Shown: one piece after another, positions 9,690 through 19,206 of the stretch
Numbering within the stretch: position 1 is the stretch's first letter
Layout: every line of letters begins with the position of its first letter
DNA from: DASTFY01 sp963813375
GTDB taxonomy: Bacteria > Actinomycetota > Acidimicrobiia > Acidimicrobiales > Ilumatobacteraceae
Length of the DNA stretch: 64,000 bases
Assembly (NCBI GenBank): GCA_963813375.1
Contig: CAWEYT010000009.1
Span: 1 to 64,000, forward strand
Direction of reading: 5' to 3'
The notes under the pieces: model-generated
Seen by the model: only the letters and a program-made list of their open reading frames with translations
Databases searched by the model: none
Told to the model about the DNA's origin: nothing
Made by a program: the position numbers and the translations under genes

Positions 9690-9998
9690 ACGAGCCGCCG
9701 CTCATCGTGCCGTCCAACATCATCCGGGCCACCGCCGGCATCGCCGCTAAGACACCGCGCACCGCAGGCACGGAGGGCGACCCGTACCCCGCCGATTCGC
9801 CGGACGCGCACGCCCTCCGAACGCCAAGACGTCCATCGGGAGGCTGGCGGCGGCGTTGCGCGTGCGTTTCGGCTGACTTTCCTGCGGGTAGCGCAACGGC
9901 CAGATGCCTGGACACGCTCCCGCTCGGCGCGGCAGACGCGTCCGCGGCGGGTAGTCACCGACGGTCGGTGGGTTCGATCACGGAAGAACGGAACTCTA
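9690..9998. other. Stretch with no recognised gene
   Basis: About 310 bp between the STAS domain and the H1-like gene. All three forward frames are open over much of it, but none gives a recognisable protein. The protein-like look is attributable to high GC. No hairpin or repeat stood out. Confidence 0.3.
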
Positions 9999-10388
9999 AT
10001 GGGCAAGAAGAAGATCGAGCAGGACCTGCGCGCCGCTGGGTTGCGCAAGAAGCACGCACGGAAGGTGGCCAAGGCCGCCGACCGGGCCCGTGCAGGTGAC
10101 CGCGCAGCACGCGAGATCGTCGAGCAGTACTCCTCCGCCCTTCGAGCCAGCATTTCGGCTGTCGTGAGTCACGCCAGACCGCCGAGGTCGAGGTCCACGA
10201 AGAAGGCAACGGCGAAGAAGTCCTCGGCTAAGGGAACCTCCACGAAGCGGGTTCCAGCGCGGCGGTCGACCTCCAAGTCGACTGCGCGAAAGGCGCCGGC
10301 CAAGAAGGCCGGCCGGGGCGGCGCCACGAGGGGACGCACTACCTCGCGAGGCAGGTCCACACGACGTCGGGGCAAATCGGCTCGCTAG
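9999..10388 (+). CDS. Histone H1-like basic nucleoid protein
   Basis: 129 residues from ATG 9999. The first ~60 residues are a helical, moderately basic domain (KKIEQDLRAAGLRKKHARKV). The rest is a Lys/Arg/Ala/Ser/Thr tail with the blocks STKKATAKKSSAKG, KSTARKAPAKKAG and RGRSTRRRGKSAR. AKK/PAKK tails are typical of bacterial H1-like and HupB-tail proteins that bind and condense DNA. The N-terminal domain is not the HU fold, so this is not hupB. It shares its frame with the preceding STAS region, but an internal Met with a weak ACGGA ribosome site and a clear change in composition support a separate gene. Confidence 0.6.
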   Translation: MGKKKIEQDLRAAGLRKKHARKVAKAADRARAGDRAAREIVEQYSSALRASISAVVSHARPPRSRSTKKATAKKSSAKGTSTKRVPARRSTSKSTARKAPAKKAGRGGATRGRTTSRGRSTRRRGKSAR

Positions 10389-10664
10389 CGGCCGATGCCT
10401 CGCCATGACGGCGTCGCCGGCGTGACTCCCCAACGGTGTGGGCTCGGGCATTGCGCGCGGACCACGGTCTCCTCCCCGCGGAGGGCGGCGACGAATGCGC
10501 GGGAGCTGGCGCTGTGATGCCGATCTCATGGGCTGTCACAGAAACGTCGAAATCCTCCGTCCAGACTCGCGCCTTTCACGCCGCTCGGTGATGGGCGTGG
10601 AGCCGAGTAAGAAACAAGGCGCCGAAGAGCGAAAGCCGACGAGGCTTCACGGAGGGCGGGAGAA
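10389..10664. other. Intergenic region without a recognised feature
   Basis: 276 bp. The only clear element is the Shine-Dalgarno GGAGGGCGGG at 10651-10660 serving ATG 10665. No convincing -35/-10 pair was found. Confidence 0.4.
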
Positions 10665-12283
10665 ATGGGCGGAGACGAGACGCAGCCAAGTGACGAGACG
10701 CAGCCAAGTGACGAGACGCAGCCAAGTGACGAAGCTCAAGTGATGAGCGCAGTTCCTCCGAAGGGCCGTGGCCTCCGCCCCCCTCATTGACTCCGCCTGT
10801 CCCATTGATTCAAGAGGCCGTCGGTGCCCCGGAGGTCGGACCTGACCCTGCACAAGGGCAGGACGAGACCGTTGCGGCGGAGACCTCCACCCCTCGACGC
10901 CGCCGGCGCCGTTGGTTGGTGGTGGCCGCCGCGACGCTCGTCGCCGCTCTGGTGGCCGTTGGCGCGGTCGTGCTGCTCACCCGCGACGACGGTCCTTCAC
11001 ATCCCTCCACATGGGATCCCCGGGTGGCGGACCTCGTGTCAGTGGTCGAAGAGCAGAAGGGCGCCACCTTCGAACACCCGGTCCACGTCGTCTTTCTCGA
11101 GGAAGCCGAGTTCAAGGAGCGACTCAGCGTCGATGACGAGCTCTCGGACGAGGACCGCGAGGAGATCGAGCACGCCGAAGCCACCTTCCGCGCGCTCGGA
11201 CTCCAGGGAGGTACGGGAAGCCTCCTCGAGCAGTTCGAGACGCTCAGGACCGAAGGCGTCGCTGCGTTCTACGACCCTGACCGCAAGGAGATCGTGGTCC
11301 CCGAGGCGGGGTCGGACCACATGCCGACCAAGGCGACGCTCGTCCACGAGCTGACCCACGCCCTCCAGGACCAGTTGGGCCAGCTCGAAGACCTGGAGGA
11401 CAGCGAGGCGGCCGCAGGGCTCGAGGCACTGGTCGAAGGGGAGGCAGAGTTCATCGAGGCGGCGTGGGGCGAGACGCTCACGGACGACGAGCTGGAGACC
11501 CTGGACGAGCAAGAGTCCGACCAGAGCGACGAAGCGTCGGCAGACCTCGAGGACGTCAACCCCGCGGTGCTCGCCCTCTTCGCAGCCCCGTACACGATGG
11601 GACAGGCGATGGTCGAGGTGCGCGATCAGGCGAACGAGCTCGACGACGCCTTCGACGATCCGCCGAACTCGTCGGCAGACTTCCTCGAACCGGCCCGGTG
11701 GCTCGATCCGATCGAGACGATCGAGGTCGAAGCACCAGAGCTCGGCGACGACGAGGAGCAGGTGGGAGACGACGAGGTGCTCGGCGCCCACAGCCTCTAC
11801 CTGATGCTCGCCAGTGCTCTCGGTCCCAAGGATGCGCTCCATGCGGCCGGGGGCTGGGGCGGGGACCGGATGCGCTTCTACCGGGACGCCGACGGGACGG
11901 ACTGTGCGCGTGTCGCCCTGGCCGGCGTGGACTCGCCCGCCACGGGTGAGCTCGCGGATGCCATCGACGCGTGGGTCGAGAGCCGCCCGGAGGGAGCGGC
12001 GACCGCGACGCGGGCCAACGGTCGGGTTCAGTTCGATGCTTGCGACGTGGGGGCGACCACCGACACGCTCACCCCCGAACTGGCGGACGTTCCGGGCGTC
12101 CGGGCCGCGCTCAGCTCGGCGATGGTCGACGCCGGCGCCGATCCGGAGGTCGCGTCGTGCGTGGCCATCGAGATCATCGATGCACTGCCGCCCGAACTGA
12201 TCGCCGCGGACGAGGCAAGCGGCGAGGAGCAACAGCAGGTGGAGGACGCCATGACGGACGCGGCGGCCACCTGCTTGGGATGA
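10665..12283 (+). CDS. Membrane-anchored HExxH metalloprotease-like protein (one frameshift)
   Basis: ATG 10665 has the best ribosome site (GGAGGG, 8 nt away). The N-terminus is three copies of DETQPS, then a Pro-rich linker. The six-C run at 10778-10783 must gain one base to continue into the main frame (LTPPVPLIQEAVGAPEVG). There follow an Arg cluster, one membrane helix (WLVVAAATLVAALVAVGAVVL) and a long acidic extracellular domain. HELTHALQDQ (11345-11359 for HELTH) is the zinc-binding HExxH, and EGEAEF about 30 residues later could supply the third ligand. Conserved DFLEPARWLDP and GAHSLYLMLAS segments follow. Substrate unknown. The protein is about 540 residues if the frameshift is repaired. 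Confidence 0.65.
10674..10727 (+). repeat. Three tandem 18-bp repeats inside a coding region
   Basis: GACGAGACGCAGCCAAGT occurs three times with no mismatch and no spacer. It encodes DETQPS three times in the cytosolic N-terminus of the metalloprotease-like protein, and a degenerate fourth copy (DEAQ) follows. This is a coding minisatellite, not a CRISPR: units are too short and there are no spacers. Confidence 0.9.
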
Positions 12284-12416
12284 GCCGACGCCGCGACGTC
12301 TGGATCGGCTCGGGCCGCGAGGTGATCGCCCTCACGCACTGACCACGACCGGCGCGCCGCTCGGATCTCCGGTGGGCGCGGACGTGTACGTTGGGTTGCC
12401 CGCCGGTAGCCGGAAG

Positions 12417-14346
12417 ATGACGCCGGCACCGACCGATCCGCGCAGGGGGCACAGCGTGGCAGACGCAGGCGAGCACCGCCGTTGGGCGTGGGCGGCGCAG
12501 GCACTGCCCATCTTCCGGTGGCTCCCGTCGTACAAGCGGAGCGACCTGAAGGGTGACGTGGTCGCCGGACTCGTCGTCGCCGCCCTGCTCATCCCCCAGG
12601 CTCTCGGCTACGCCCGCATCGCCGGGGTGCCCGTGCAGATCGGTCTCTACGCCGTACCTCTCGCGCTGGTGGCGTACGCCCTGCTGGGCTCCTCGAGGCA
12701 GCTCATCGTCGGACCCGCCTCGACCGTCGCCATCGTGTCCGGCTCGATCGTCGCCGACATCACCCGGGACGATCCCGGCGACGCGGTCAAGGTCACTGCG
12801 GCACTGGCCATCGCGACGGGGCTCGTCCTGCTGGTCTTCGGGTTGCTGCGCATCGGGTGGGTGGCCGAGTTCCTGTCGAAGCCCATCGTGACCGGCTTCG
12901 TGTTCGGACTGACCCTCACCATCGTGGTCGGCGAGCTCCCTGTCCTGATCGGTATCCCGAAGCCGCCGGGCGACGTCATCGGCGTCATCATCCGCACCTT
13001 CCAGAACCTCGACGAAGCCGACCTGGCCACGGCCCTGGTGGGTGGTGCTGCACTGCTCGTCCTGTTCGGCGGCGCCCGCCTCGCGCCGCGCGTCCCGTGG
13101 GGGCTCGTCACGCTCGTGCTCGGCGTCGTCGTCTCCGAGGTCCTCGACCTCGCCGCCGAGGGAGTGGCGACCGTCGGCGAGGTCCCGGCGGGGCTGCCGC
13201 CCTTCGGCCTGCCCCTGATCCCGCGGGAGGACTACGCCGCCGTGGCGTTCGCCGGGGCGTCCCTGGCGCTCGTCGCCGTCGCCGAAGGGCTGGCGGCCGC
13301 CCGGCTGTTCGCCGAGCAGGGTGGCTACCGCGTCGAGACCGAGCGGGAGCTGATCGGGGTCGGCGCCTCCAACGTCGCGGCCGGCCTCTCGAGCGGGATG
13401 GCGGTGGCCGGCAGCCTGTCGAAGACGGCGACCGCAGAGCGGGCCGGCGCGACGAGCCAGGTCACCGGCCTGGTCTCCGCCGTCCTGGTCGTCATCGTGC
13501 TCGTGCGCTTCACGTGGTTCTTCACCGACCTCCCCCGGGCGGTGCTGGGGGCGATCGTCATCGCGGCCGTCTGGGGCCTGATGGACGTGGCGGCCATGCG
13601 GCGCTATGCCCGCGTCCGCCGGGCCGACTTCGTCGCGGCGTCGGTGTGCGCGCTCTCGGTCGTGCTGTTCGGCCCGCTCCCCGGCCTCGGCATCGCCATC
13701 GGGGTGTCGCTGCTCGCCATCATCTACCGGGCCAGCCGCCCGCGTCTGGAGGTGCTCGGGAAGATCAGCAGCGAGAAGGCCGCCTGGGGGCGGGTGCGCG
13801 GCCACGAGGACCGGCGGCCTGTGGACGGCGTGATCGTCGTCCGTCTCGAGGTCCCGTTGTTCTGGGCCAACGCGGTGGCCATCGAGGACTGGCTGCTGGC
13901 CGCGGTCGAACCGCATCCCGACACCCGCGCCCTGGTCGTCGACCTCGAGGCGACGACGCAGCTCGACACCACGACGGTGGACGTCATGACCCACCTGCTG
14001 CACGAGCTGCAGCGGCGAGGCGTGGAGCTCTACCTGGCTCGTGTCCTGCGGGCCCCGCGAGGGGTGCTCGAACGCTCGGGTTTCATGGACCTCCTCGGAG
14101 CGGGTCACAGCTGGCACAGCATCTCCCAGTGCGTGCGGACGGCGCGCGTGCAGACAGGGCTGAAGGGCGAAGCGTGCGGCCGGGGAGCACAAGGCGGCGA
14201 GCGCCGGCGAGCGACCGGTGGAGGCGGTGGAGGACGATCCGGATCCGGCCGCGGGCGTGCACGAGGTGTGGGCAGACGATGTCGGCGACGCCGACGACAC
14301 CAGCGATGCCGACGGCACGGACGACGACACCGTCTCCGAGCCGTGA
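12417..14346 (+). CDS. SulP-family anion transporter with C-terminal STAS domain (C-terminal frameshift)
   Basis: About 640 residues. The SulP membrane core is recognisable from LKGDVVAGLVVAALLIPQAL, YALLGSSRQLIVGPASTVA, SKPIVTGFVFGLTLTIV and GMAVAGSLSKTATAERAGAT. After the helices comes a STAS domain (VIVVRLEVPLFWANAVAIED; ALVVDLEATTQLDTTTVDV). Near 14,160-14,190 a one-base shift restores a natural acidic tail (VEAVEDDPDPAAG ... DTVSEP) with a stop at 14344-14346; unshifted frames give Gly/Arg-rich nonsense. Transport of sulfate, bicarbonate or another anion cannot be decided from sequence, and no sulfur-assimilation genes are adjacent. GTG 12456 is an alternative start. Confidence 0.85.
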
Positions 14347-14375
14347 TGACCTGACGATTCCGTAGTGTGGCGAGC

Positions 14376-16778
14376 ATGCCCGGATCGCTGATCGGAACCG
14401 AGGTCGTGCGGGTCGAGGATCCGGAGCTCCTCGTCGGCCAGGGCACGTTCATCGGCAACATGGCGATCCCCGGCCTGCTCCACCTCGTCTTCGTGCGCTC
14501 GCCGCACGCCCACGCCGTGATCGGAGAGGTGGACGTCTCGGAGGCTCTGGCCATGCCGGGCGTGGTGGCGGCCTTCGTCAATGCCGACCTCGGCGTCCCG
14601 TCCTTCCACACCTTCGGAGTGGCGCTCAACAAGGCCTGCGCCCGACCTCCGCTGGCCGAGGGCAAGGTCCGCTTCGTCGGGGATCCCGTCGTGGCCGTGC
14701 TGGCCGAAACGGCCGCCCAGGCCGCGGACGCCGCCGAGGCGGTCGTGGTCGACTACGAGCCCCTTCCCGCCGTGGTCGATCCCGAGGCGGCGCTGGCCCC
14801 CGGCGCGCCGGTGCAGTTCGACGAGCTGGGTTCGAACCTGGCCGCGGGTCTCCGCGACGCCGACGACGGCGACGTGCTCGAGGGGGCCGACGTCGTCGTG
14901 CGCGGACGCTTCGTCAACCAGCGCATCGCGGTCGTGCCGATGGAGGGCAACGCCATCGCGGTCATCCCCGGCGAGAGCCCGCAGTTGACCGTGTACGTCT
15001 CCACGCAGATGCCCCACCTCTTCCGAACGCTCGCCTGCCGCTTGCTGGACATCGCCGAGGACGAGCTGCGCGTCATCGCCCCCCATGTCGGCGGTGGCTT
15101 CGGCGGCAAGGCGGGGATCACTGCCGAGCACGCAGTGGCGTTGGCGGCCGCGCGCCGCCTCGGCCGGCCCGTGACCTGGGTGGAGACCCGTTCGGAGAAC
15201 CTCGTGGCCCTTCCTCACGGCCGGTCCCAGGTGCAGTACGTGGAGATGGGCTTCACCCGCGACGGATGCATCACCGGGCTCCACGCGCGGGTCGTCGGGG
15301 ACGCAGGCGCGTACGGCGGCTTCGGCGGCGGGCTGTCGATGGGCCCGACCCGCAGCATGGCCCAAGGCGTCTACCGCATCCCGAGGCTGGCCTTCGACGT
15401 GGCCGTGGCCGTCACCAACACGACACCGATGGGTGCGTTCCGCGGGGCCGGCCGGCCCGAAGCGGCGGCCTATCTCGAACGCATCATGGACATCGCCGCC
15501 GACGAGCTGGCGATCGATCCCGTCGATCTGCGCCGCCGCAACCTCCTGCCCTCCGACGTGTTCCCCTTCACGACGCTGGTCGGCACGACGTACGACAGCG
15601 GCGACTACTTGCTCCCCCTCGACCGGGCCGTCGAGGCGGCCAGGTACACGGAGCTGCGGGCCGAGCAGGCGGCCCGCAGGGCGGCGGGAGATCGCTGGCA
15701 GCTCGGCATCGGCGTCAGCACCTATGTGGAGGTCACGGCCGGCGGAGCCGCCAGCGAGTACGGCTCGGTCGAGGTGCACGAGGACGGCACCGTCACCGTG
15801 AGCGCCGGAACGTCGGCCCACGGCCAGGGCCACGCGACCTCGTTCGCGATGATCGTCGCCGACCGCCTCGGCATCCCGATGACGGACATCCGCTACGTCC
15901 AGTCCGACACCGCGCTCGTACCGCGCGGGGCCGGCACCGGCGGCTCCCGCTCCCTCCAGCTGGGCGGCACGGCCGTGCACACCGCCGCCGAAGCGGTGCT
16001 CGCCAGGGCCCGCCGCATGGCGGCCGCACTGCTGGAAGCCGACGAGGCCGACATCGTGCTGACCGACGACGGCCGCCTCGGGGTGGCCGGCGTGCCGGCG
16101 CGAGCGCTGTCGTGGGCCGAGCTGGCCCAGGCAGCCAACCGCGGCGATGGAGACCGTGATGAAGACGACGGTGATGGCGGCCCGCTCGCCGCCGCCCTCG
16201 ACGTCACGCAGACCGGGCCCACCTACCCGTTCGGCGCCCACGTCGCCGTGGTCGAGGTCGACCTCGAGACGGGACAGGTCCGCCTCGTGAAGCACGTCGC
16301 CGTCGACGACTGCGGCCGCATCCTCAACCCGCTCCTCGTGCGCGGGCAGCAGCACGGCGGGATCGCGCAGGGTGCCGCCCAAGCGCTGTGGGAGCAGTTC
16401 GTCTACGACGAGCACGGCAACCCGCTGACCTCGACGCTGGCCGAGTACGCGATGCCGAGCGCGGCCGAGTTCCCCTTCTTCGACACCCTCAACACCGAGA
16501 CCCCGACTCCGCTCAACCCGTTGGGTGCCAAGGGGATCGGCGAGTCCGGCACCATCGGCTCGATGCCCGCGGTGCAGAACGCGGTGATCGACGCCGTCAG
16601 CCACCTGGGCGTGCGCCACATCGAGATGCCGTGCTCGCCCGAGCGGGTGTGGCGGGCCATCTCGGCCGCCCGCAACGGCGCGGCCGACGAGAGTTGGCGG
16701 GAGCCGCCGGCTGTCTTCGCCTCGCTGCCCCAGCGGGGCCAACGCCCGGCGCCCGCCGCCGCCGATGTCGACATCTAG
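14376..16778 (+). CDS. Xanthine dehydrogenase-family molybdopterin-binding (large) subunit
   Basis: 800 residues from ATG 14376. The N-terminal a/b hammerhead domain (SPHAHAVIGEVDVSEALAMP; VRFVGDPVVAVLAE) is followed by molybdopterin-binding domains with GGGFGGKAG, TPMGAFRGAGRPEAAAYL, GTSAHGQGHAT and GAGTGGSRS, and the catalytic glutamate in GAKGIGESGTIG. The loop GAFRGAGR resembles form-II (AYRGAGR-type) enzymes and lacks the CSFR of true CO dehydrogenase. It is therefore a molybdenum hydroxylase of unknown substrate, not a CO oxidiser. The FAD and 2Fe-2S subunits normally encoded beside it are absent nearby. TAGTGT at 14363-14368 lies 8 nt before the start. Confidence 0.9.
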   Translation: MPGSLIGTEVVRVEDPELLVGQGTFIGNMAIPGLLHLVFVRSPHAHAVIGEVDVSEALAMPGVVAAFVNADLGVPSFHTFGVALNKACARPPLAEGKVRFVGDPVVAVLAETAAQAADAAEAVVVDYEPLPAVVDPEAALAPGAPVQFDELGSNLAAGLRDADDGDVLEGADVVVRGRFVNQRIAVVPMEGNAIAVIPGESPQLTVYVSTQMPHLFRTLACRLLDIAEDELRVIAPHVGGGFGGKAGITAEHAVALAAARRLGRPVTWVETRSENLVALPHGRSQVQYVEMGFTRDGCITGLHARVVGDAGAYGGFGGGLSMGPTRSMAQGVYRIPRLAFDVAVAVTNTTPMGAFRGAGRPEAAAYLERIMDIAADELAIDPVDLRRRNLLPSDVFPFTTLVGTTYDSGDYLLPLDRAVEAARYTELRAEQAARRAAGDRWQLGIGVSTYVEVTAGGAASEYGSVEVHEDGTVTVSAGTSAHGQGHATSFAMIVADRLGIPMTDIRYVQSDTALVPRGAGTGGSRSLQLGGTAVHTAAEAVLARARRMAAALLEADEADIVLTDDGRLGVAGVPARALSWAELAQAANRGDGDRDEDDGDGGPLAAALDVTQTGPTYPFGAHVAVVEVDLETGQVRLVKHVAVDDCGRILNPLLVRGQQHGGIAQGAAQALWEQFVYDEHGNPLTSTLAEYAMPSAAEFPFFDTLNTETPTPLNPLGAKGIGESGTIGSMPAVQNAVIDAVSHLGVRHIEMPCSPERVWRAISAARNGAADESWREPPAVFASLPQRGQRPAPAAADVDI

Positions 16779-17446
16779 CCCCCGTCCCAAGCCCACCCAG
16801 GTCTACCTGGAGGTCGCTCCTCGCCGGACGTTCGCCTGCGCGCTCGACTGGCCGGGCTGGTGCCGATCGGCCAAGACGGCCGACGCGGCGCTCGAGACCC
16901 TGGCCGAGTACGGCGAGCGCTACGCCCTCGTGGCCGACCGGGCGGGCGTGCCGTTCGCGGCCGCCTCGGCGGACCGCCTCGAGGTGGTCGAGGAGCTCGA
17001 AGGCGGCGCGGGCACGGACTTCGGCGTCCCGGAGCGCACGGCGACCGCCGATGCCAGACGGCTGAGCGCGGCCAAGGCTCGAGAGCAGGCGGCGTTGCTA
17101 CGAGCTTCGTGGGACGTGTTCGCCGACGTCGTCTCCAGCGCACCGGCCGCGCTGCGCAAGGGGCCGCGTGGCGGCGGGCGTGACCGGGACAAGGTCGTCG
17201 AGCACGTCGTACAGGCCGAGGCCGCCTATGCCCGCAAGCTCGGCATCCGCCGGAAGCCGCCGGAGCCTGGACGACACGGCCGCCATCGACGAGCTGCGCG
17301 CCGCCATGCTCGACGTGCTCTCCCGCTCGTCCCCGGGCGAGCCGGTGGTGGAGAAGGGATGGCGACCCCGCTACGCGGCCCGCCGGATCGCCTGGCACGT
17401 CCTCGACCACGCCTGGGAGATCGAGGACCGCAGCGACCCCGACTGA
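16765..17446 (+). CDS. Conserved actinobacterial protein, DinB-like C-terminus (one frameshift)
   Basis: The ATG overlaps the end of the molybdenum hydroxylase gene by 14 bp. The N-terminus (VYLEVAPRRTFACALDWPGW; DAALETLAEYGERYA) is a small domain common in actinobacterial hypothetical proteins. The C-terminal half is helical, with HVVQAEAAYARKLG and RIAWHVLDHAWEIEDR, the pattern of DinB/MDMPI-type four-helix bundles. A single shift near 17,260 is needed to join ARKLGIR to LDDTAAIDELRAAM. Function is unknown; the family is often loosely linked to thiol or metal chemistry. Confidence 0.65.
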
Positions 17447-17492
17447 CCAGCCGGCGTACGGGCCCACCTTCGGGGAGCGTCAGCCGTCCACC

Positions 17493-18303
17493 TCAGCTGT
17501 CCACCGCGGCCACCAGCCCCGGCAGCTCATCGCCGGGCACCGCCATCCCGTGGCGAGCCATGCCCTCCTCGACGCGGGCGATCACCGTCTCGATGACGGC
17601 CACACGGGCGTACCGCTTGTTCTCGGCCGCGATCAGATCCCACGGGCCGAGCCCGTGGTCCGTGCGGTCGAACATCTCGTCGGCGGCGCGCTCGTACTCA
17701 CGCGCCTTCTCCCGGTTGCGCCAGTCCTCCTCGGTCAGCTTCCAGCGGCGCAACGGATCGCGCTCGCGGGAGCGGAAGCGGCCGAGCTGCTCGTCGTCGC
17801 TGATGTGCAGCCACAACTTGACGAGGATCAGGCCTTCGAGCACCAGCGTGCGCTCGAACTGGACGATCTCGTCGTAGGCGCGGCTCCACTGCTCGAGCGT
17901 CGCGTAGCCCTCGATGCGCTCGACCAGCACCCGGCCGTACCAGCTGCGGTCGAAGGCCGCCATGCCGCCGAGGCCGGGCAGCTCGCGGTAGAAGCGCCAG
18001 AGGAAGTGGTGGCGCTTCTCGTCCGACGTGGGCGACGCGAAGCTCGAGCACGCGGTAGTGCCGAGGGTCCAGCGGTTCGACCAGGCGCTTGAGGGCCCCG
18101 CCCTTGCCGCCGGCGTCCTTGCCCTCGAACAGCACGAGGAGCCCGGGCCCGAGATCCCCGGTGCCGATCTGGCCGCCCAGGTGGAGGCGGAGCTGGAGGA
18201 AGCGCCGCTGGGCGGCCTTGAGCCGGGTGTCGTAGTCGGCGCGGCCGAGCCGCGGCGACAGGTCGAGCTCGGCCACGCGCTGGCGCACCACGCCGGCGAT
18301 CAT
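17493..18303 (-). CDS. ppk2: Polyphosphate kinase 2 family protein (one frameshift)
   Basis: About 270 residues after repairing one shift near 18,035. Walker A is LVLFEGKDAGGKGGALKRLV, Walker B is MAAFDRSWYGRVLVERIEG, and the lid region contains RSRERDPLRRWKLTEEDW followed by DLIAAENKRYARV. PPK2 enzymes move phosphate between polyphosphate and nucleoside di- or monophosphates. The single-domain length fits class I or III; the class cannot be assigned from motifs alone. It converges with the DinB-like gene and is back-to-back with the fumarylacetoacetase-family gene across 47 bp. Confidence 0.85.
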
Positions 18304-18338
18304 AGGGACCGGCCGATCACCGCTCGGGCGGCCGCCGA

Positions 18339-18344
18339 TAGGGT
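18339..18344 (+). promoter_or_regulatory. Leaderless-type -10 element (TAGGGT)
   Basis: TAGGGT ends 7 nt before ATG 18351, placing the expected +1 at the start codon. No -35 or Shine-Dalgarno is visible. Confidence 0.45.
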
Positions 18345-18350
18345 TCGGCC

Positions 18351-19181
18351 ATGCGTCTGGCCTCCGTGATCCACCAGGGCGCCCGCCGTGCCGCCCGCCT
18401 GTCGGCCGACGGCGAGAGTGCCGTACTCCTCGACGTCCCGGACGTCGGCGCCCTGCTGGCCACAGCCGGCTGGGCGGACTCGGCGGCCGGCGGCGGGACC
18501 GAGGTTCCGGCGGTCGAGCTGAGCTACGACGCGCTGGCCCGGCCGGCCAAGGTCGTGTGCGTCGGCCTCAACTATCGCGGTCACGTCGAGGAGACAGGCC
18601 GTGAGCTCCCGGCGTTCCCGACACTGTTCGGCAAGTTCGCCGACACGCTCTGCGCGCCGTACGCCGACATCGAGCTGCCGTCCGCGTCACCGAAGGTGGA
18701 CTGGGAGGCGGAGCTCACGATCGTGATCGGTCGGGAGGCGCGGGGCGTCGATCCCTCCGAAGCCCTCGACCACGTCGCCGGCTACACGGTCGCCAACGAC
18801 GTCTCGATGCGGGACTGGCAGAACCGCACGTTGCAGTGGCTCCAGGGCAAGAACTTCCAGGGCACCACCCCCGTGGGCCCCGTGCTCGTGACCCCGGACG
18901 AGATCGATCATGCCGCGGATCTCCGCATCAGTTGCACCATCAACGACGAGGTGGTGCAGGACTCCCGCACGAGCGACCTCATCTTCCCGCCGGCCGAGCT
19001 GGTGTCCTACATCTCGACGTTCACGACCCTGCGCCCGGGCGATCTGATCCTCACCGGCACCCCCGCCGGTGTCGGCCACGCCCGCACCCCGCAACGGTTC
19101 ATCGGCGTCGACGACGTCGTGACGGTGGCGGTCGAGGGCATCGGCGAGTGCCGGAACCGGTTCACGAAGGCCCCATCGTGA
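18351..19181 (+). CDS. Fumarylacetoacetate hydrolase-family protein
   Basis: 276 residues. A short N-terminal domain is followed by the FAH fold: VVCVGLNYRGHVEETG, PTLFGKFADTL, the metal-binding Glu pair in DWEAELTIVIG, GYTVANDVSMRDWQ, GKNFQGTTPVGPVLVT, LIFPPAELVSYIS and ILTGTPAGVGHAR. These enzymes hydrolyse or decarboxylate acylpyruvate-type products of aromatic and sugar catabolism. The next gene is a class II aldolase-like protein, suggesting a two-step catabolic pair (inference); the substrate is not identifiable. Confidence 0.88.
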   Translation: MRLASVIHQGARRAARLSADGESAVLLDVPDVGALLATAGWADSAAGGGTEVPAVELSYDALARPAKVVCVGLNYRGHVEETGRELPAFPTLFGKFADTLCAPYADIELPSASPKVDWEAELTIVIGREARGVDPSEALDHVAGYTVANDVSMRDWQNRTLQWLQGKNFQGTTPVGPVLVTPDEIDHAADLRISCTINDEVVQDSRTSDLIFPPAELVSYISTFTTLRPGDLILTGTPAGVGHARTPQRFIGVDDVVTVAVEGIGECRNRFTKAPS

Positions 19182-19206
19182 ACGGCCCCGTCATGAAGAG
19201 CGGCTC

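Noticed and set aside
9309..10388. A single STAS-to-H1-like fusion protein, because one frame is open throughout
   Set aside because: The middle third has no protein-like pattern, composition changes sharply at Met 9999, and open frames of this length are expected by chance at this GC content.
10674..10727. Tandem repeats considered as a CRISPR array
   Set aside because: Units are 18 bp, directly adjacent with no spacers, and encode an in-frame peptide repeat.
14376..16778. Aerobic CO dehydrogenase large subunit (CoxL)
   Set aside because: The active-site loop is GAFRGAGR, lacking the AYxCSFR motif of true CO dehydrogenase, and coxM/coxS are absent.
12174..16796. A 1,540-codon open frame on the minus strand opposite the SulP and molybdenum hydroxylase genes
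   Set aside because: It is composed of Arg/Gly/His-rich, low-information sequence and mirrors codon phase of two well-conserved plus-strand genes; a high-GC shadow.
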